This document shows, piece by piece, positions 1-9,606 of a stretch of 26,965 bases of DNA (position 1 is the stretch's first letter; the number at the start of each line of letters is the position of its first letter). The stretch spans positions 1-26,965 of the forward strand of contig JACKQL020000248.1 in NCBI GenBank assembly GCA_018296165.2, in the 5' to 3' direction. Position numbers and translations under genes: made by a program. The stretch is from Termitomyces sp. T153. Its lineage: Eukaryota; Basidiomycota; Agaricomycetes; Agaricales; Lyophyllaceae. The notes beneath the pieces are model-generated. The model saw nothing but the letters and a program-made list of their open reading frames with translations, searched no databases and was not told the DNA's origin.

Positions 1-1077
1 GGACATGTCATAATGGCTGTATACATCAGAGATCCAATCATTTCATGGTAGTGAGTCTTCTCAGCAGGCAAGAGGAGGATTGGCAAGACAGAACTAGAGT
101 CAGGGGTAAAAATGGCTCCAGCTTCCATAGGCATGATGGCAATCTAGGCATCTTTGAGAAAAAATTGTTTAATGATTTGTTCAATGTAGGCTTGCTTGCC
201 AAGTGCAATAGTGCAAGCATTCAAGTTCTAGGAGAGGCTAACTCTGAAGAGCCAGTTGATGGGGCCAAGATCAACAATTTCAAAACATTCACCAAGCTGT
301 TTCTTGATGAGAAACATGGTGCTGGTGGTATCACCAATAATGGTAAAATCATCAGTGGCAACAGCAAGAATGGTGAACTTATTAATGTTAATTTATAGAA
401 GACAGCAACATCAGCCTGACAGACTAAGTAGCCAAGATTTACAAAAGCCTGGCACAGTTCTTGTACCAGTGGTGTGTGCCTTGCTTTGTACTATAAGGGG
501 GATGCTTGAGTCTGCACACAAGCTGGGAATCAGGGAGTTTCTCAAGTTCTGGAGGTAAGTTGCAAAAGTGGTGGTAGTGGAGTGTAAATTGCATGTGAAT
601 AATTTCATCCTCTTTGAGAGAAGAATTGAGGTAGGCATTTTTGATGTTAGCCTGCTCAATAATAGCACCACACAAAGCTGCAATCAACAATAAGATGCAA
701 AGTGTAGCAGTGCAGACTATCAGAGTGAAGGTTTTAGTATAATCAACTTCAAATTGTTGTTTAAAGCCTTTGGCATCCAGGCAAGCCTTGTGATGGACTA
801 TCTAGCCATCAGTGCCACATTTACAATGTAATACATAGCAGCAAGGAATGATGTTGGTGTCTGTGGGGGCTTTGACAATGTTCCAGATGCTGAGTTTCTT
901 GATTTGTGCAAGCTTGGCATTAATTGCCAATGACCAATCATGGTTCTCATGGCCTAACAGTGCTTCCTTGATGGTTGGTACATCTTCAATGGCAGCCAAC
1001 ACATGCTTGATGGCCTCCTGAACCCATTTCCCATTGACTCCTTCAAGTTTGACACTACTGTGCTCAAGAATGTCCAC
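1..1077 (-). pseudogene. pol: copia reverse transcriptase (RNase H start) pseudogene
   Basis: 1077-802 encodes the N-terminal RT segment (PTIKEALLGHENHDWSLAIN, then LSIWNIVKAP), as in all copia RTs. 690-439 carries IEQANIKNAYLNSSLKEDEI, the first catalytic block with Asp replaced by Asn, and VCRLKHPPY for the VCKLKKSLYGLKQ block. From about 395 to 1, a frame with in-frame TAG codons reads FTILAVATDDFTIIGD, in which the catalytic DD pair is kept, followed by IVDLGPINW, QAYIEQIIKQFF and MIGSLMYTAIM. That last piece is the junction to RNase H, which runs off the window. Several frameshifts and stops make it a pseudogene. Confidence 0.85.
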
Positions 1078-1310
1078 AGCATCAACAATAAATGTAGATT
1101 TAATGATATTGACCTTTTTTGTGGTATTTAAATGTTGTTCTCAGCCATATTGCATGGGATCAAATTGAGGAAGACTGCAAGTAAGTTTCAATGTATATGG
1201 AGGTGCAAGGCATTAGCAGAAGGTGAGTCTTTGGCTTTGGAAGTGTCTAAAGCAATTCAGGGTGATTTTAGCAAGTTTTTAGTGGGTTTCTTGACAATTT
1301 TGTCTGATTT

Positions 1311-2294
1311 TTAAATGTCCTTGAGTAGTGGAAGGTCATCAATGGAGGATTCAGGCTTAACAATGTTGGGAGAAGTGCTTGGAGTGGGTTTGGATCTGAT
1401 TTTTGGAAAATTGGATGGTGTAGAAGCCTGAGGACTGTCTGAATTAATAAGTATGTCCCACTCCCCGTCCATCTGGACATTGTCTGGGTTGAGAGCAGCA
1501 TTCTTACTGAAATAAACATCTCTTTCCACAGTTATTATGTGCTTTTTAGGCCAGTAAACTCTGTCCTTTAGATTCTTCATTAATTCCAACAAATTTGCCC
1601 TCCTTGACCTTTGTTTCAAGTTTCCCTGTCTTGTACAGCCAAATACAAATGAGCACACCCCATTCATGGACCTTTGAAATGTCAGGCTTCTTTCCTGTAG
1701 CCATTTGAAGCAGTGTAACATTGCTAAGAAGTGTGCTGGATGGTGCTTAGTTCCATAGTCACATTATATGGCATTTAGCCTCTGCCCAGAGGTTTTTTGG
1801 AGGACTGGCAGCTATCATCATCATATGAGCACCTTTGACAATGGTGCAATCTGCACATTTAGCATTACCATTAGATTGCAGGGAGTTATGGACTGTGAGA
1901 TTGTGAATGGTGCTAGTGGCATTTTGGTGAGGCTTCATTTCATTGCTTGTGAATTCACCACCTCAATCATTTCCATAGGTCTTGATTAATGCACCTTATT
2001 GGACCTTGACCCATGCCTTATAACTGCAGTACACCTTGAAGGTATCAGACTTGCAAGGTAAGAACATGATCCATTCTTTGCAAGTATAGAGGTTGATGTT
2101 AGTATAGGAATAGAGAGTGCTGCCAAGAGATTTGGCCTATGCTGGACCCTAGAGATTGTTAACAATCTGTTTCCCAGAGTGAGTATACTTTGTTTCACTT
2201 TTCTTTGGGGATGACTGGCACTGAGCCTTTCCTTTATCCAGGCCTCACAATGATTCAGCTCAGACAACATGTCAAGCTCAATGCCATTTATCAC
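1311..2294 (-). pseudogene. copia integrase pseudogene fragments
   Basis: The block at 2294-2220 reads NGIELDMLSELNHCEAWIKE, matching the end of the GAG-pre-integrase HHCC zinc domain of copia elements. 1721-1311 carries the C-terminal landmark LKDRVYWPKKHIITVERDVYF, which corresponds to the GYRVYxP..R.V..SRDVxFxE segment that follows the integrase core. The core between about 2200 and 1720 is scattered over frames with no intact DDE triad that I can trace. Downstream, a Ser/Pro-rich linker leads to the RT. Function in the family: insertion of the cDNA. This copy is non-functional. Confidence 0.7.
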
Positions 2295-2342
2295 CCCTTA
2301 GTGGACTGCCTCCCATATGTCTTAGTGGTTAGTATGCCTCAT

Positions 2343-3074
2343 TCAACAGTGGAGCTCACTAATTGTGATAGCCTTTAAAGCCATATTAATAGAATGTTTT
2401 GGACATGAGGTGAATGAGTCAGCATGATAGAGACCACAGTCTGTAGGAACATGGCCAATGACTTGGCATTTGGGTTTAGGACTGCAGATGACACACATCC
2501 CATCCTTGATGAGGAGGCAACACCCAGCACAATTGAGACATGAGACAGAGACAAGTGTGAAAGCCATCTTAGGTGCATAATAGACCTTCTTCAATAAAAT
2601 GGGTACTGACTTTCCCCCTTTCTTTATTGGCAGGCTGATGCAAAGATCACCCTGACCAAGAGCACTGAAGATACATCTGTTAGCAGCATGGACAGGTTCA
2701 GGACTGATTTTCTGGTAGTTCAGGAATTTTTTGCAGAATGGCAAAAAGTAACTGCTGGCACTACAATTAATAATTATGCCAGCAGAGGGAGATGCAGTGT
2801 GAGCATTGTGACTGTGACCTGAGGTGATGGCAAGGATGATGTTTTTATTGGCAGAGTTGTTTGGAGCATTGATGAGAATAAAGATGAGAAAGGCATAAGC
2901 TTTATCACTTTTCTCATTGGTTTTGATGGCATTAGCTGACTTCATCTTGTCTTTTCCTTTATCCTTGTGCTTCTTGACCCACCAATTGGGTGCCTTGCCT
3001 GCCTTGCCTGTCATGCCTATGCCTTCTTCAAAGCATTGGCCACTGGTATGTCAGTCCTTTCCACAATTGTTGCA
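2343..3074 (-). pseudogene. copia zinc knuckle and aspartic protease pseudogene
   Basis: In one minus frame a CCHC knuckle (CNNCGKD-stop-HTSGQC, CX2CX4HX4C) occupies 3074-3033, with TGA at 3053-3051 inside it. Downstream of it come a Lys-rich linker and a degenerate copia protease: NCSASSYFLPFC stands where a D-S-G-A-S-S-H type active site is expected, so the catalytic Asp is now Asn. KVYYAPKMAFTLVSVSCL matches the conserved V-x-Y-V-P-x-L-x-x-N-L-L-S-V segment that ends copia protease. The protease would cleave the polyprotein; this copy cannot work. The region after about 2450 leads into the GAG-pre-integrase domain in a shifted frame. Confidence 0.75.
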
Positions 3075-3892
3075 ATGATGCTTATCATTCCTTTCCCCTT
3101 GGACTTAGCTTTTTCCTTTGCACCCTTTGACTCACTCTTGGCCTTGGCATGAGCCATGACCATTGCTTCATGATGCTGGTTGATGCTGGTTTTGATAGCA
3201 GCATTATTGGCCTCTTTATTGAGATGCCAGATGAGGTCCTTACTAGATATAGGCTTTTTAGTAATGCAGGCATTGGCAAAAACTGTTGTAATGAGTGGTT
3301 TGTAGGAAGGAGCAAGGGACAGGGAAGTATGAATGTAGCTGACATATGAAGCATTGGAAATGGAACAGTTGATTTCAGCCAGGCATTCCTTGATAACAGC
3401 AAGGCTGGCCAGGTAATTATGCATGCTCACTTCACCATTCTCAATGAAATGGGAGTTCTGCAATTGAGCAAGAAGGTCAGTCTCAAACATGGCACCTCTG
3501 TCACTATAGATAGAAGTGAGTTTCTTCCAGACAGCAGCAGCAGTAGGTTCTCTTTTGATTTGGTGGGATGTATACTGATCAACAATTGCATAGATGATTT
3601 CACAAACCATTGCTTCCTTCTGAAGCCAGTCCTCTATGATGTCTTCATGTTCCTCAATTTGCTTTTCCAATAGTGAAAGCAGTGAGTTGTCATCCTGGAA
3701 GAAGGAGCCATCATGCTTGACAAGCACTACCAGCTCATGCACAGTACCAATAACATGTTGTTAAAGCTTCTTTGATGTGATTGTGTTGATAATACACTCC
3801 TGGTATGATGTCCATTTTGATCCATCAGCTGCAAGCTTTGAAATGGTAAGTTTCATAGTCAAAACACTGTAGGTATCTTCAAAGCCCATCAT
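3017..3892 (-). pseudogene. gag: copia gag (UBN2-like capsid) pseudogene
   Basis: The first ATG is at 3892 on the minus strand and opens a frame beginning MMGFEDTYSVLTMKLTISKL. It is interrupted by TAA at 3763-3761 (codon 44) and then runs open to 3017. The pattern is that of copia gag: an early tryptophan (KWTSYQE), a middle segment on partitioning and counting of alternatives (AAAVWKKLTSIYSDRG, MHNYLASL), and a basic Lys-rich C-terminus (KAKSESKGAKEKAKSKGKG) just ahead of a zinc knuckle. It would have formed the capsid-like particle. A frameshift near 3080-3100 separates it from the knuckle. The sequence just before the ATG ends CTCAACAG, like a 3' splice site, so a 5' leader intron is possible. 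Family assignment is by motif recognition. Confidence 0.75.
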
Positions 3893-4200
3893 CTGTTGAG
3901 CAGGGCTAGTTATGGGAGGAACAGAGTGATGGGGTAGGTGAGAATAGGCTGGGAGAATACAAGGTGAACCTCAGTGAAGGTTGAACACTAATGTATTGTA
4001 TAAGTACCTGTGAGAATACAAGGTAATTATGAAATATCAGTAAGTATATTGAGTGGGGAGTATGGGGGCACTTACACCTCAGGGAAGGTTGAACACTGAG
4101 GTGTGATGGGACATGAGTAAGCAATAAAAACATATGAGCTGATGAGTAAGTAAATGTCCATAGTTATGCCTGCATCCTCAACATATCAATGAGTTGCTAA
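3893..4200. repeat. Leader region upstream of copia gag with short direct repeats
   Basis: No coding sequence is visible. GAGAATACAAGGT occurs at about 3953 and 4012. A 21-base block (CCTCAGTGAAGGTTGAACAC and its variant with AGGGAAGG) occurs at about 3969 and 4078. These may be part of the copia 5' leader or LTR, but I could not find clean LTR ends or a primer binding site. The region is CpG-free. Confidence 0.4.
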
Positions 4201-5572
4201 ATTTTGTCAATAAACATGAGATGTATGATGATGAGACTGTAAAGGAACAATCACTCTGCAGGTAACTCTAGCAAGAGCAGGCAAGGCACAGGCAATGAGC
4301 AAGAGTTGAGGGAGCATGGAGGTAACCAAGAGTTAGGCACAGGGCAAGCACAGCAAGCTGAGCACAGAGACAACACTGAAGGATCTTACAGTAGGATCAA
4401 TGGATAGACCTGGTGAACACTACTATTATTTGGTCTGAGGATATTCTATTCTGCAGACTGTCTTGTATACTACATTGCTAGAAATGATGACTGATATAAC
4501 TACTTCATCTGTTGGCAGTATGTATGGAAGCATGGCTAACATTTAATCTATACTGAGTAATGTCCATGCATATGATTCATGGAAGGTGACTAATGGGGAC
4601 AGAAGGGTGCAGGGGATGACAGACAGTATGTCAGGCAGTATGTCAGATGAGCTAAAATGATAAAACATCCTCAGACTAAGCCTGGAGTAGAGTTCAACAG
4701 TTCTAAAGGGGCTGTCCCCTTACAGGAAATGAGCAGGAAATCAAGAAGCACATCTATGAGGCTGTTACTTTGTTTTGAATTTTCAAATTTTTTACCCATC
4801 TAAGCATCAAATCCATAAACTAAGATTCTTATTTTGAGGCCTCAAATCCACAATGTTTGGACTGAGATTTGGCAAAAACATTCCCTCAAATCTGCTATTT
4901 AGCAGACAAGGTTTATCAAGAGCTTCCCAGGTCCTTGTTTACTACTATTTGGCAGGTACTGAAGCAATCTATCACTGCCATCTAGGTCATTCAGATATAA
5001 TCAACATGTACCATTGCTAAGGCTATTTGGTCTGAATCTGTTCTTTGCTCATAAAGATCTTTTAAACAGGTCACATTATTTCTAACAAGTGTTTCAAGAA
5101 GTAGGGAAAATAGAATTTGAGAAACTGTACAAAAAAACTTTTTGTGTTCCTGTGCTATTACTTGAGGAAAATCCTGCTACTCTGTAGAGGGTTTTTAGCA
5201 AGCACCTTTCCACCAATTTCTATTGGGCAAGGGTACATCACATATGCATGAACTACATATTTAGCAGCAATATATGTAAGTGTGATTGATACCTAAACAA
5301 TAATACACATAAGTTTATAGCCTCAGTAATGTGTAATACATGATTGCAATAATACACATAAGTTTATATCTAGGTACAGAGTCAGTATGGGTTGTATTGT
5401 AGGTAAGTAGTGATGCATCCTCAGTAACATGTAATATGCAATTGAGGGTGCTCTGTGCATGAGTCTGTTGATATACACAATCTCTAGACAAAGGAGTAGT
5501 TGGCCTTTTGTAACATTTCCATTACAGGTCATGCAGCTTACAGTTCACATAGCATAAGTCAAAACCAGTTGT
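4201..5572. other. Non-coding AT-rich DNA with short tandem repeats
   Basis: I see no gene. No frame exceeds about 70 codons and none resembles a known family. Small structures: a hairpin at 4706-4721 (AAGGGG-CTGT-CCCCTT), and imperfect direct repeats around 5299-5450, where AATAATACACATAAGTTTAT occurs at about 5299 and 5349 and CCTCAGTAA(T/C)(G/A)TGTAATA at about 5321 and 5419. The stretch lacks CpG entirely on my reading, like the copia relics either side, and is probably old transposon debris. Confidence 0.5.
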
Positions 5573-6826
5573 GATTCTATACTAAGAAGTATAAAGTAAG
5601 GCACTGCCTTATGTAAAATAAATATTACAATAAAGGGCAGCATCATGTGATGCTTCTGAATAATATGTATATCATTATTAGTAGAGTAAAATAATTATAG
5701 TAACAATGAGGTCAGCTGACTGCTCTGTTACATACCCCCTTTGAGACCATTGACAGTCTCACATATGGTTTCCACATTATGTGGGTCTTAGACTCTCAGC
5801 ACATCAGACAACTTTCTCTTTATGAAGCCTAGCAACCTCTAGCAACCTCCTAGCAAAGTCACCAATCATATTTCTTTCCTTGGTATTATTGATATCATTT
5901 TCTTGTTACTACTTTTAGTTTCATTTAATGACTATACAACACACTAGCAATTGGCATACTGACTGTCATCCCAAGTGTCAAAATTAGCTACAATTTGAGT
6001 TTTAACTTTCACATGCCATTTCTACTGACTCACCTAGGTCACTAGCAGCCAGTTCTCTATCATTCACTCCTTTTGGTTTCATTAGTTTTACTTACTATGA
6101 ATACTGTCATGTTTTCTATACATCCATCAAAGAATCATACCTTGTTATCAGCCCCAGACTTCAGATCTAAGTCTTGTGACTTTAAAGCTCCTTTTGCCCT
6201 AGTGCACTCTCTATTGAGTTAGTGCCCTCATCATTTTGCTCAACTAGTACCACCTTCAAGTACTATTTTGCCCAAGTCCTTGTTTAGCACTAGCACCTAT
6301 GGCTAGTTTTGTTTTGTTATAGTCCCCATTTGCTAACACTCTTTGCTATTGCTATCCCCAGCACTTCCTTTTGTCCAGATTTGCTAGTGACCTCTATTTA
6401 GCAACCTCAGTTCCACTCTAGTTAGGTTTACCCACAGAGTTCCCCTCTCCTCTTTGTTATCAGTTTCTAGCAACCTAGTACCTCTTATATCTAACAGGCT
6501 TTCTGGACCTAGCTTAGCTTGCAACCCTCATTTCTATAGTCCATTCATACTCTACTTGCAAAACCACTAGTTGTTGTGTCCTCTGCATAGTAGCCAGGTG
6601 GCAGCAATGTCTAGTCTGCTGCATGTGCATGATGACTCTACTATACCTGAGTGAGATGAGTCCCATCCTCACAAGTGTAATGGAGTACCCTATTAGTTCT
6701 TCATTAGCTTACTTTATTTCATGATTTAGTTATATTATTATTGTAGTGTCACCTGATGCTACTCATAAATCTATTTACTTTACTTATGTAAGGCAGCACC
6801 TTACTTCATACTTCATAGACAGAATC
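5573..6826. repeat. Inverted LTR-like arms enclosing non-coding DNA
   Basis: About 85-125 bp at the left (from 5573: GATTCTATACTAAGAAGTAT, then AAAGTAAGGCACTGCCTTAT) is repeated, imperfectly and inverted, at the right (ending TAAGGCAGCACCTTACTTCA, then TACTTCATAGACAGAATC at 6826). The left arm on the minus strand continues inward to a TGTAACAGAGCAGTCAGCTG start near 5732, preceded by a purine run (CAAAGGGGGTA), which looks like a 3' LTR start. The pair may therefore be two solo LTR relics in opposite orientation, or the termini of a foldback element. The interior holds no gene, but it is rich in TAGCAAC/TTGCTA words (see findings). Confidence 0.4.
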
Positions 6827-6830
6827 AATG

Positions 6831-7211
6831 TGTTAGAATCCTGGACTGTAACATCTGTAGTGATGTCATAACTACAATCCTCAGTCATGTATAAATGACT
6901 GATATTGGCATCTACCATACCTGTGGTGATGTCATAAGTACAATCTAATAGGTACAGTTAGTGAGTAGTCTAAAATGTGTAGTAACAATGGAACTCACCC
7001 TCAGTCATGTATAAATGACTGAGGGCATCATAATGTAAGCAATGGTATATATATATGTAAGTGTATCAGGGTCAATATGCATGAATGAGCAATGGGAAAA
7101 CATAAGTGAAAGAGACTCTGTGGCCACTGGACAGATAAAGCATGCAAGGTTGATGGTGGCAACAATGGGGTTCCAAGACTCCTCCTCACCAGAAACCTTG
7201 CTCCTACTCAC
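6831..7211 (+). repeat. Candidate LTR with duplicated TATA hairpins
   Basis: The segment begins TGTTAGAATCC and ends CCTACTCACA, so it has TG...CA ends (381 bp). It is followed by TGAAATCAGAG, which differs at two positions from the initiator-methionine primer binding site TGGTATCAGAG used by many copia elements. Inside are two copies of a hairpin with the loop GTATAA: CCTCAGTCAT/ATGACTGA at 6879-6902 and CCCTCAGTCAT/ATGACTGAGGG at 6998-7025. A related GTGATGTCATAA(C/G)TACAATC block accompanies the first hairpin and recurs at about 6922. Orientation is judged as plus from the TG start and PBS-like site. However, the minus-strand copia pol ends only 17 bp away, so it could instead be that element's 3' LTR. 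Confidence 0.45.
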
Positions 7212-7227
7212 ATGAAATCAGAGTGTT

Positions 7228-9084
7228 GATTAAGAAAGACCCAGTAAGGTACAAAGTTGAGTGAACAGTGGAATAGGAAGTGCTTTATAAGTCAGCAATG
7301 TTATGTTTTGTGTTGATGTACCAAATACATATATCCTCAGATTGTACACATTTGCATAGGAAGTGGTATTTGATATCAACATGTTCAATGCATGTGTGTA
7401 GAGTGGGGTCTTTGGAAAAATTAATTGCAGCATTGTTGTCACATAGTATTGAAGTCAAACTGGATGCAGCCTCTTCATGACCAATGCCTCTGAAGAGTGC
7501 TCACAACCACATGCATTCCTGTGCACTTTTAAATGCTGTCATGTCTTCAGCCTTGCATGATGAGGCTGCAACAGTCTTTTGCTTTCTTGTAGCCCACAAG
7601 ATTATCCTGGATCCAAGGCTCCATGCATATCCACTTATGCTGTACTTAGTGTTAATGCAATTTGCCCAATCAGAGTCAGTGAAGCCAATGAGATTAACAG
7701 GGTTGCCCCTGCCCCCAAGAGTAAGCTTGAGATCACAGGTCCCTTTCAGCTATCAAACAAGTCATATTGCTGCATTCCAGTGGATTGTGGCATAGCTGTC
7801 AACAAACTGCATGAGTTGTTGGACAGCATATGTAATAATTGGGGCAGGTGGAGATGGCAATGTAGAGCAAGCAACCAACTAGGGATTGATATTGGGTATG
7901 TTGGAGTGCTAGTTGTTCTTTACAAGATAAAGATGAGCAATTGACTCTATAGAGTTTCAGACCTGGATCCATAGGTAAGGAGAGTGGTGTTGCATCCTTT
8001 TGACCAAATTGTAAGACAATCTTGTCAATTAGTGCTGTTTGGAACAGTTGTACTAAATGGTTGTCATGATCCCACTCAACTGCTATCCCAACAACAAATT
8101 TGGGTATACCAAGGTCAGTGATGGTCCAAATAGTGCACATTTGGTTCTTAAAATGGTCATTCTCAGCTTTGCTACTTGCAATTGATAGAAAGTTGTCAAC
8201 ATGAAATGTGGCTACAGTGATTCCTAAGTTGGTTTTTCTATATAAACACAAGACTTGCATATAAGATGAGTAAATCCTGATGAGATCATCTTGTTGTTCA
8301 CAGTATATTTCCATATTTGGCCTGCCTGTTTCATTTCATGCATATAGCCCACAGAGTAAACACCATATCCAACCTTCTCTTATATGCTCCTCAAACTCTT
8401 TGGGCTGCTACATGTATTGTATCTCATTTTCTGGAAGCAATCTATATAGGAATGCAGTTTCGATATCAATCTGAGTAGCATCCTAGCCTTTTGCAGCCAT
8501 GAGGTGAAGCATGGCATGCTATGATTCCATATGTGCAGTTAGTGAGGTAGTTTTAGTGTAATCTTTCCCATCTATTTGTTTGGACCCCTTGAATACAAAG
8601 CACACCTTGTAGTGTACAAGTTTCCCATTTTCATCTCATTTAATCTTGAATACTAGGGATCCTTTTTGTATTTATGGCCAACAGGAACCTTGTTTTGTGG
8701 AATGAGCTTGTAAACACCCATATTCTTTAGTGATTTAAGCTCTTCTTTGTATGTTTCTGCCTAGCAGCCTGCATCTGAAGACTCTTGTGCTTTCTTTCAT
8801 GTTTGTGGCTCATTGTCTAGATCCAATGATATGTAATTAGCCAGTGATTCCCCTGCCACTAGTAGGTGCTCAATTTCATCTGTCATCACTACATTGGCCA
8901 AGTTGGGTACACTAATGGCAACATTATCTCCTCTTGAGTCTAGAGTGCCTTCTAGAGGTATTATAGGTGGTGTGGTGCCTCTGGGTGTGATCATGGATTC
9001 TTTTTGCACCACCTTGCACCTCTGAGCCCTAGCCACCTGGACTCTATTTGTCACTTTGTGTGATTCTATCAGAGGACATCCCAC
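7228..9084 (-). pseudogene. pol: Second Ty1/copia relic: RT and RNase H
   Basis: The minus strand reads through the 3' half of a copia pol. A linker (LANYISLDLDNEPQT) ends at 8797. The RT follows with EELKSLKNMGVYKLIPQNKV, FVFKGSKQIDGKDYTKTT and QIDIETAFLYRLLPE, which holds the first catalytic Asp. Then FHVDNFLSIASSKAENDHFK (7799-8314) carries the catalytic pair as DN, so the second Asp is lost. QTALIDKIVLQFGQKDATPL and YQSLVGCLLYIAISTCPN follow. RNase H continues in shifted frames from about 7800 to 7228: LIGFTDSDWANC, ATRKQKTVAASSCKAE, LCDNNAAINFSKDPTLHTC, VDIKYHFL and finally KALPIPLFTQLCTLLGLS with a stop at 7230-7228. It matches the common basidiomycete copia lineage. Gag, protease and integrase are missing on the right. 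Several TAG/TGA codons and frameshifts are present. Confidence 0.88.
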
Positions 9085-9237
9085 TTGTTTCCCCTTCTCC
9101 TCCTCCAGTTCTTGTCAGATCTCCTCTATTATAGTTTTCCTTCATTTTCCTTCCTTTCCCCTATCTATTAATCCTAGTTTCAGCCCTCAGGCTGCACTGG
9201 TCCTCTGTCCATAATTCAGACAAGTGTTTCCCCTTTG
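9085..9237. other. Pyrimidine-rich non-coding flank
   Basis: A CpG-free stretch upstream of the copia RT (in its orientation), partly C/T-rich on the plus strand. It may be the decayed linker between integrase and RT, but no motif survives. It runs up to the repeat unit that hosts the Ngaro insertion. Confidence 0.35.
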
Positions 9238-9284
9238 TTGATGCATGTAACTTGGTCATACAATCATGTGATCTGCCAACCTGT
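9238..9284. repeat. Minisatellite unit, left of the Ngaro insertion
   Basis: The unit GATGCATGTAACTTGGTCAT ... GTGATCTGCCAACCTG, carrying an 8-base insertion, resembles the two units on the other side of the Ngaro element (from 25246). The element therefore sits at a unit boundary in a short tandem array with a period of about 38 bp. Confidence 0.55.
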
Positions 9285-9572
9285 TGATTTGGGCAATGTG
9301 ATGGATTGACCGGGGTTAATTCGGGCGGCGATCTAATCACCAAACCCCTCTCAGATATCACATCTGGCCACCTGGCCACTAGCGCTTTGATAAATTTCCA
9401 TCCATTGTTTTCATGTCATTATATACCAGTGGGTGCAGTGGCAATGACCTCATCGTCTCACACTGTGCTCACAGGTAAGTCTTACCTACTCTCATTTTGT
9501 ACATTGTCTCACACTGCGCGAGCAGCGTCAACTTAGATTAGACACCCACAATATGTCACGCGTCATTTTGAT
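9285..9572 (+). repeat. Ngaro split direct repeat A1
   Basis: 288 bp, starting TGATTTGGGCAATGTGATGG and ending CGTCATTTTGAT. It is repeated at 24668-24955 (A2) at the same length with 21 differences by my alignment, all of them transitions, about 93% identical. It contains a TATA-like ATTATATA near 9418 that may drive the element's RNA, and the motif TCTCACACTG twice. Confidence 0.9.
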
Positions 9573-9584
9573 TGTCTAATCTAA
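9533..9584. repeat. 12-bp inverted repeat spanning the A1 end
   Basis: TTAGATTAGACA (9533-9544) and TGTCTAATCTAA (9573-9584) are perfect inverted arms around a 28-base loop. The right arm begins at the first base after A1 ends. The A2 copy retains only the left arm. It may be a recombination or RNA structure at the repeat boundary. Confidence 0.6.
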
Positions 9585-9606
9585 CTCCTGACTGCACCAG
9601 AAGTAT

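Larger units (their letters stand above)
1..3892 (-). mobile_element. Decayed Ty1/copia retrotransposon, partial
   Basis: Minus-strand pieces appear in the Ty1/copia order: gag, zinc knuckle, aspartic protease, integrase, then reverse transcriptase and RNase H. The order within pol (integrase before RT) separates it from the Ty3/gypsy element further right. The coding sequence is broken into several frames with stop codons and is CpG-free apart from one site at 1466. The 3' part (rest of RNase H and 3' LTR) lies beyond the left edge. A 5' LTR upstream of 3892 could not be delimited. It belongs to a different copia lineage from the relic at 7228-9084, because the two RT sequences differ strongly. 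Confidence 0.85.

Noticed and set aside
45..558. Plus-strand frames across the left copia relic
   Set aside because: They are antisense to clear RT motifs (TDDFTIIGD, IEQANIKNAYLN) on the minus strand and have no recognisable content.
5299..5450. CRISPR-like or satellite array
   Set aside because: Only two imperfect copies of each short block with unequal spacing, in a fungal transposon context.
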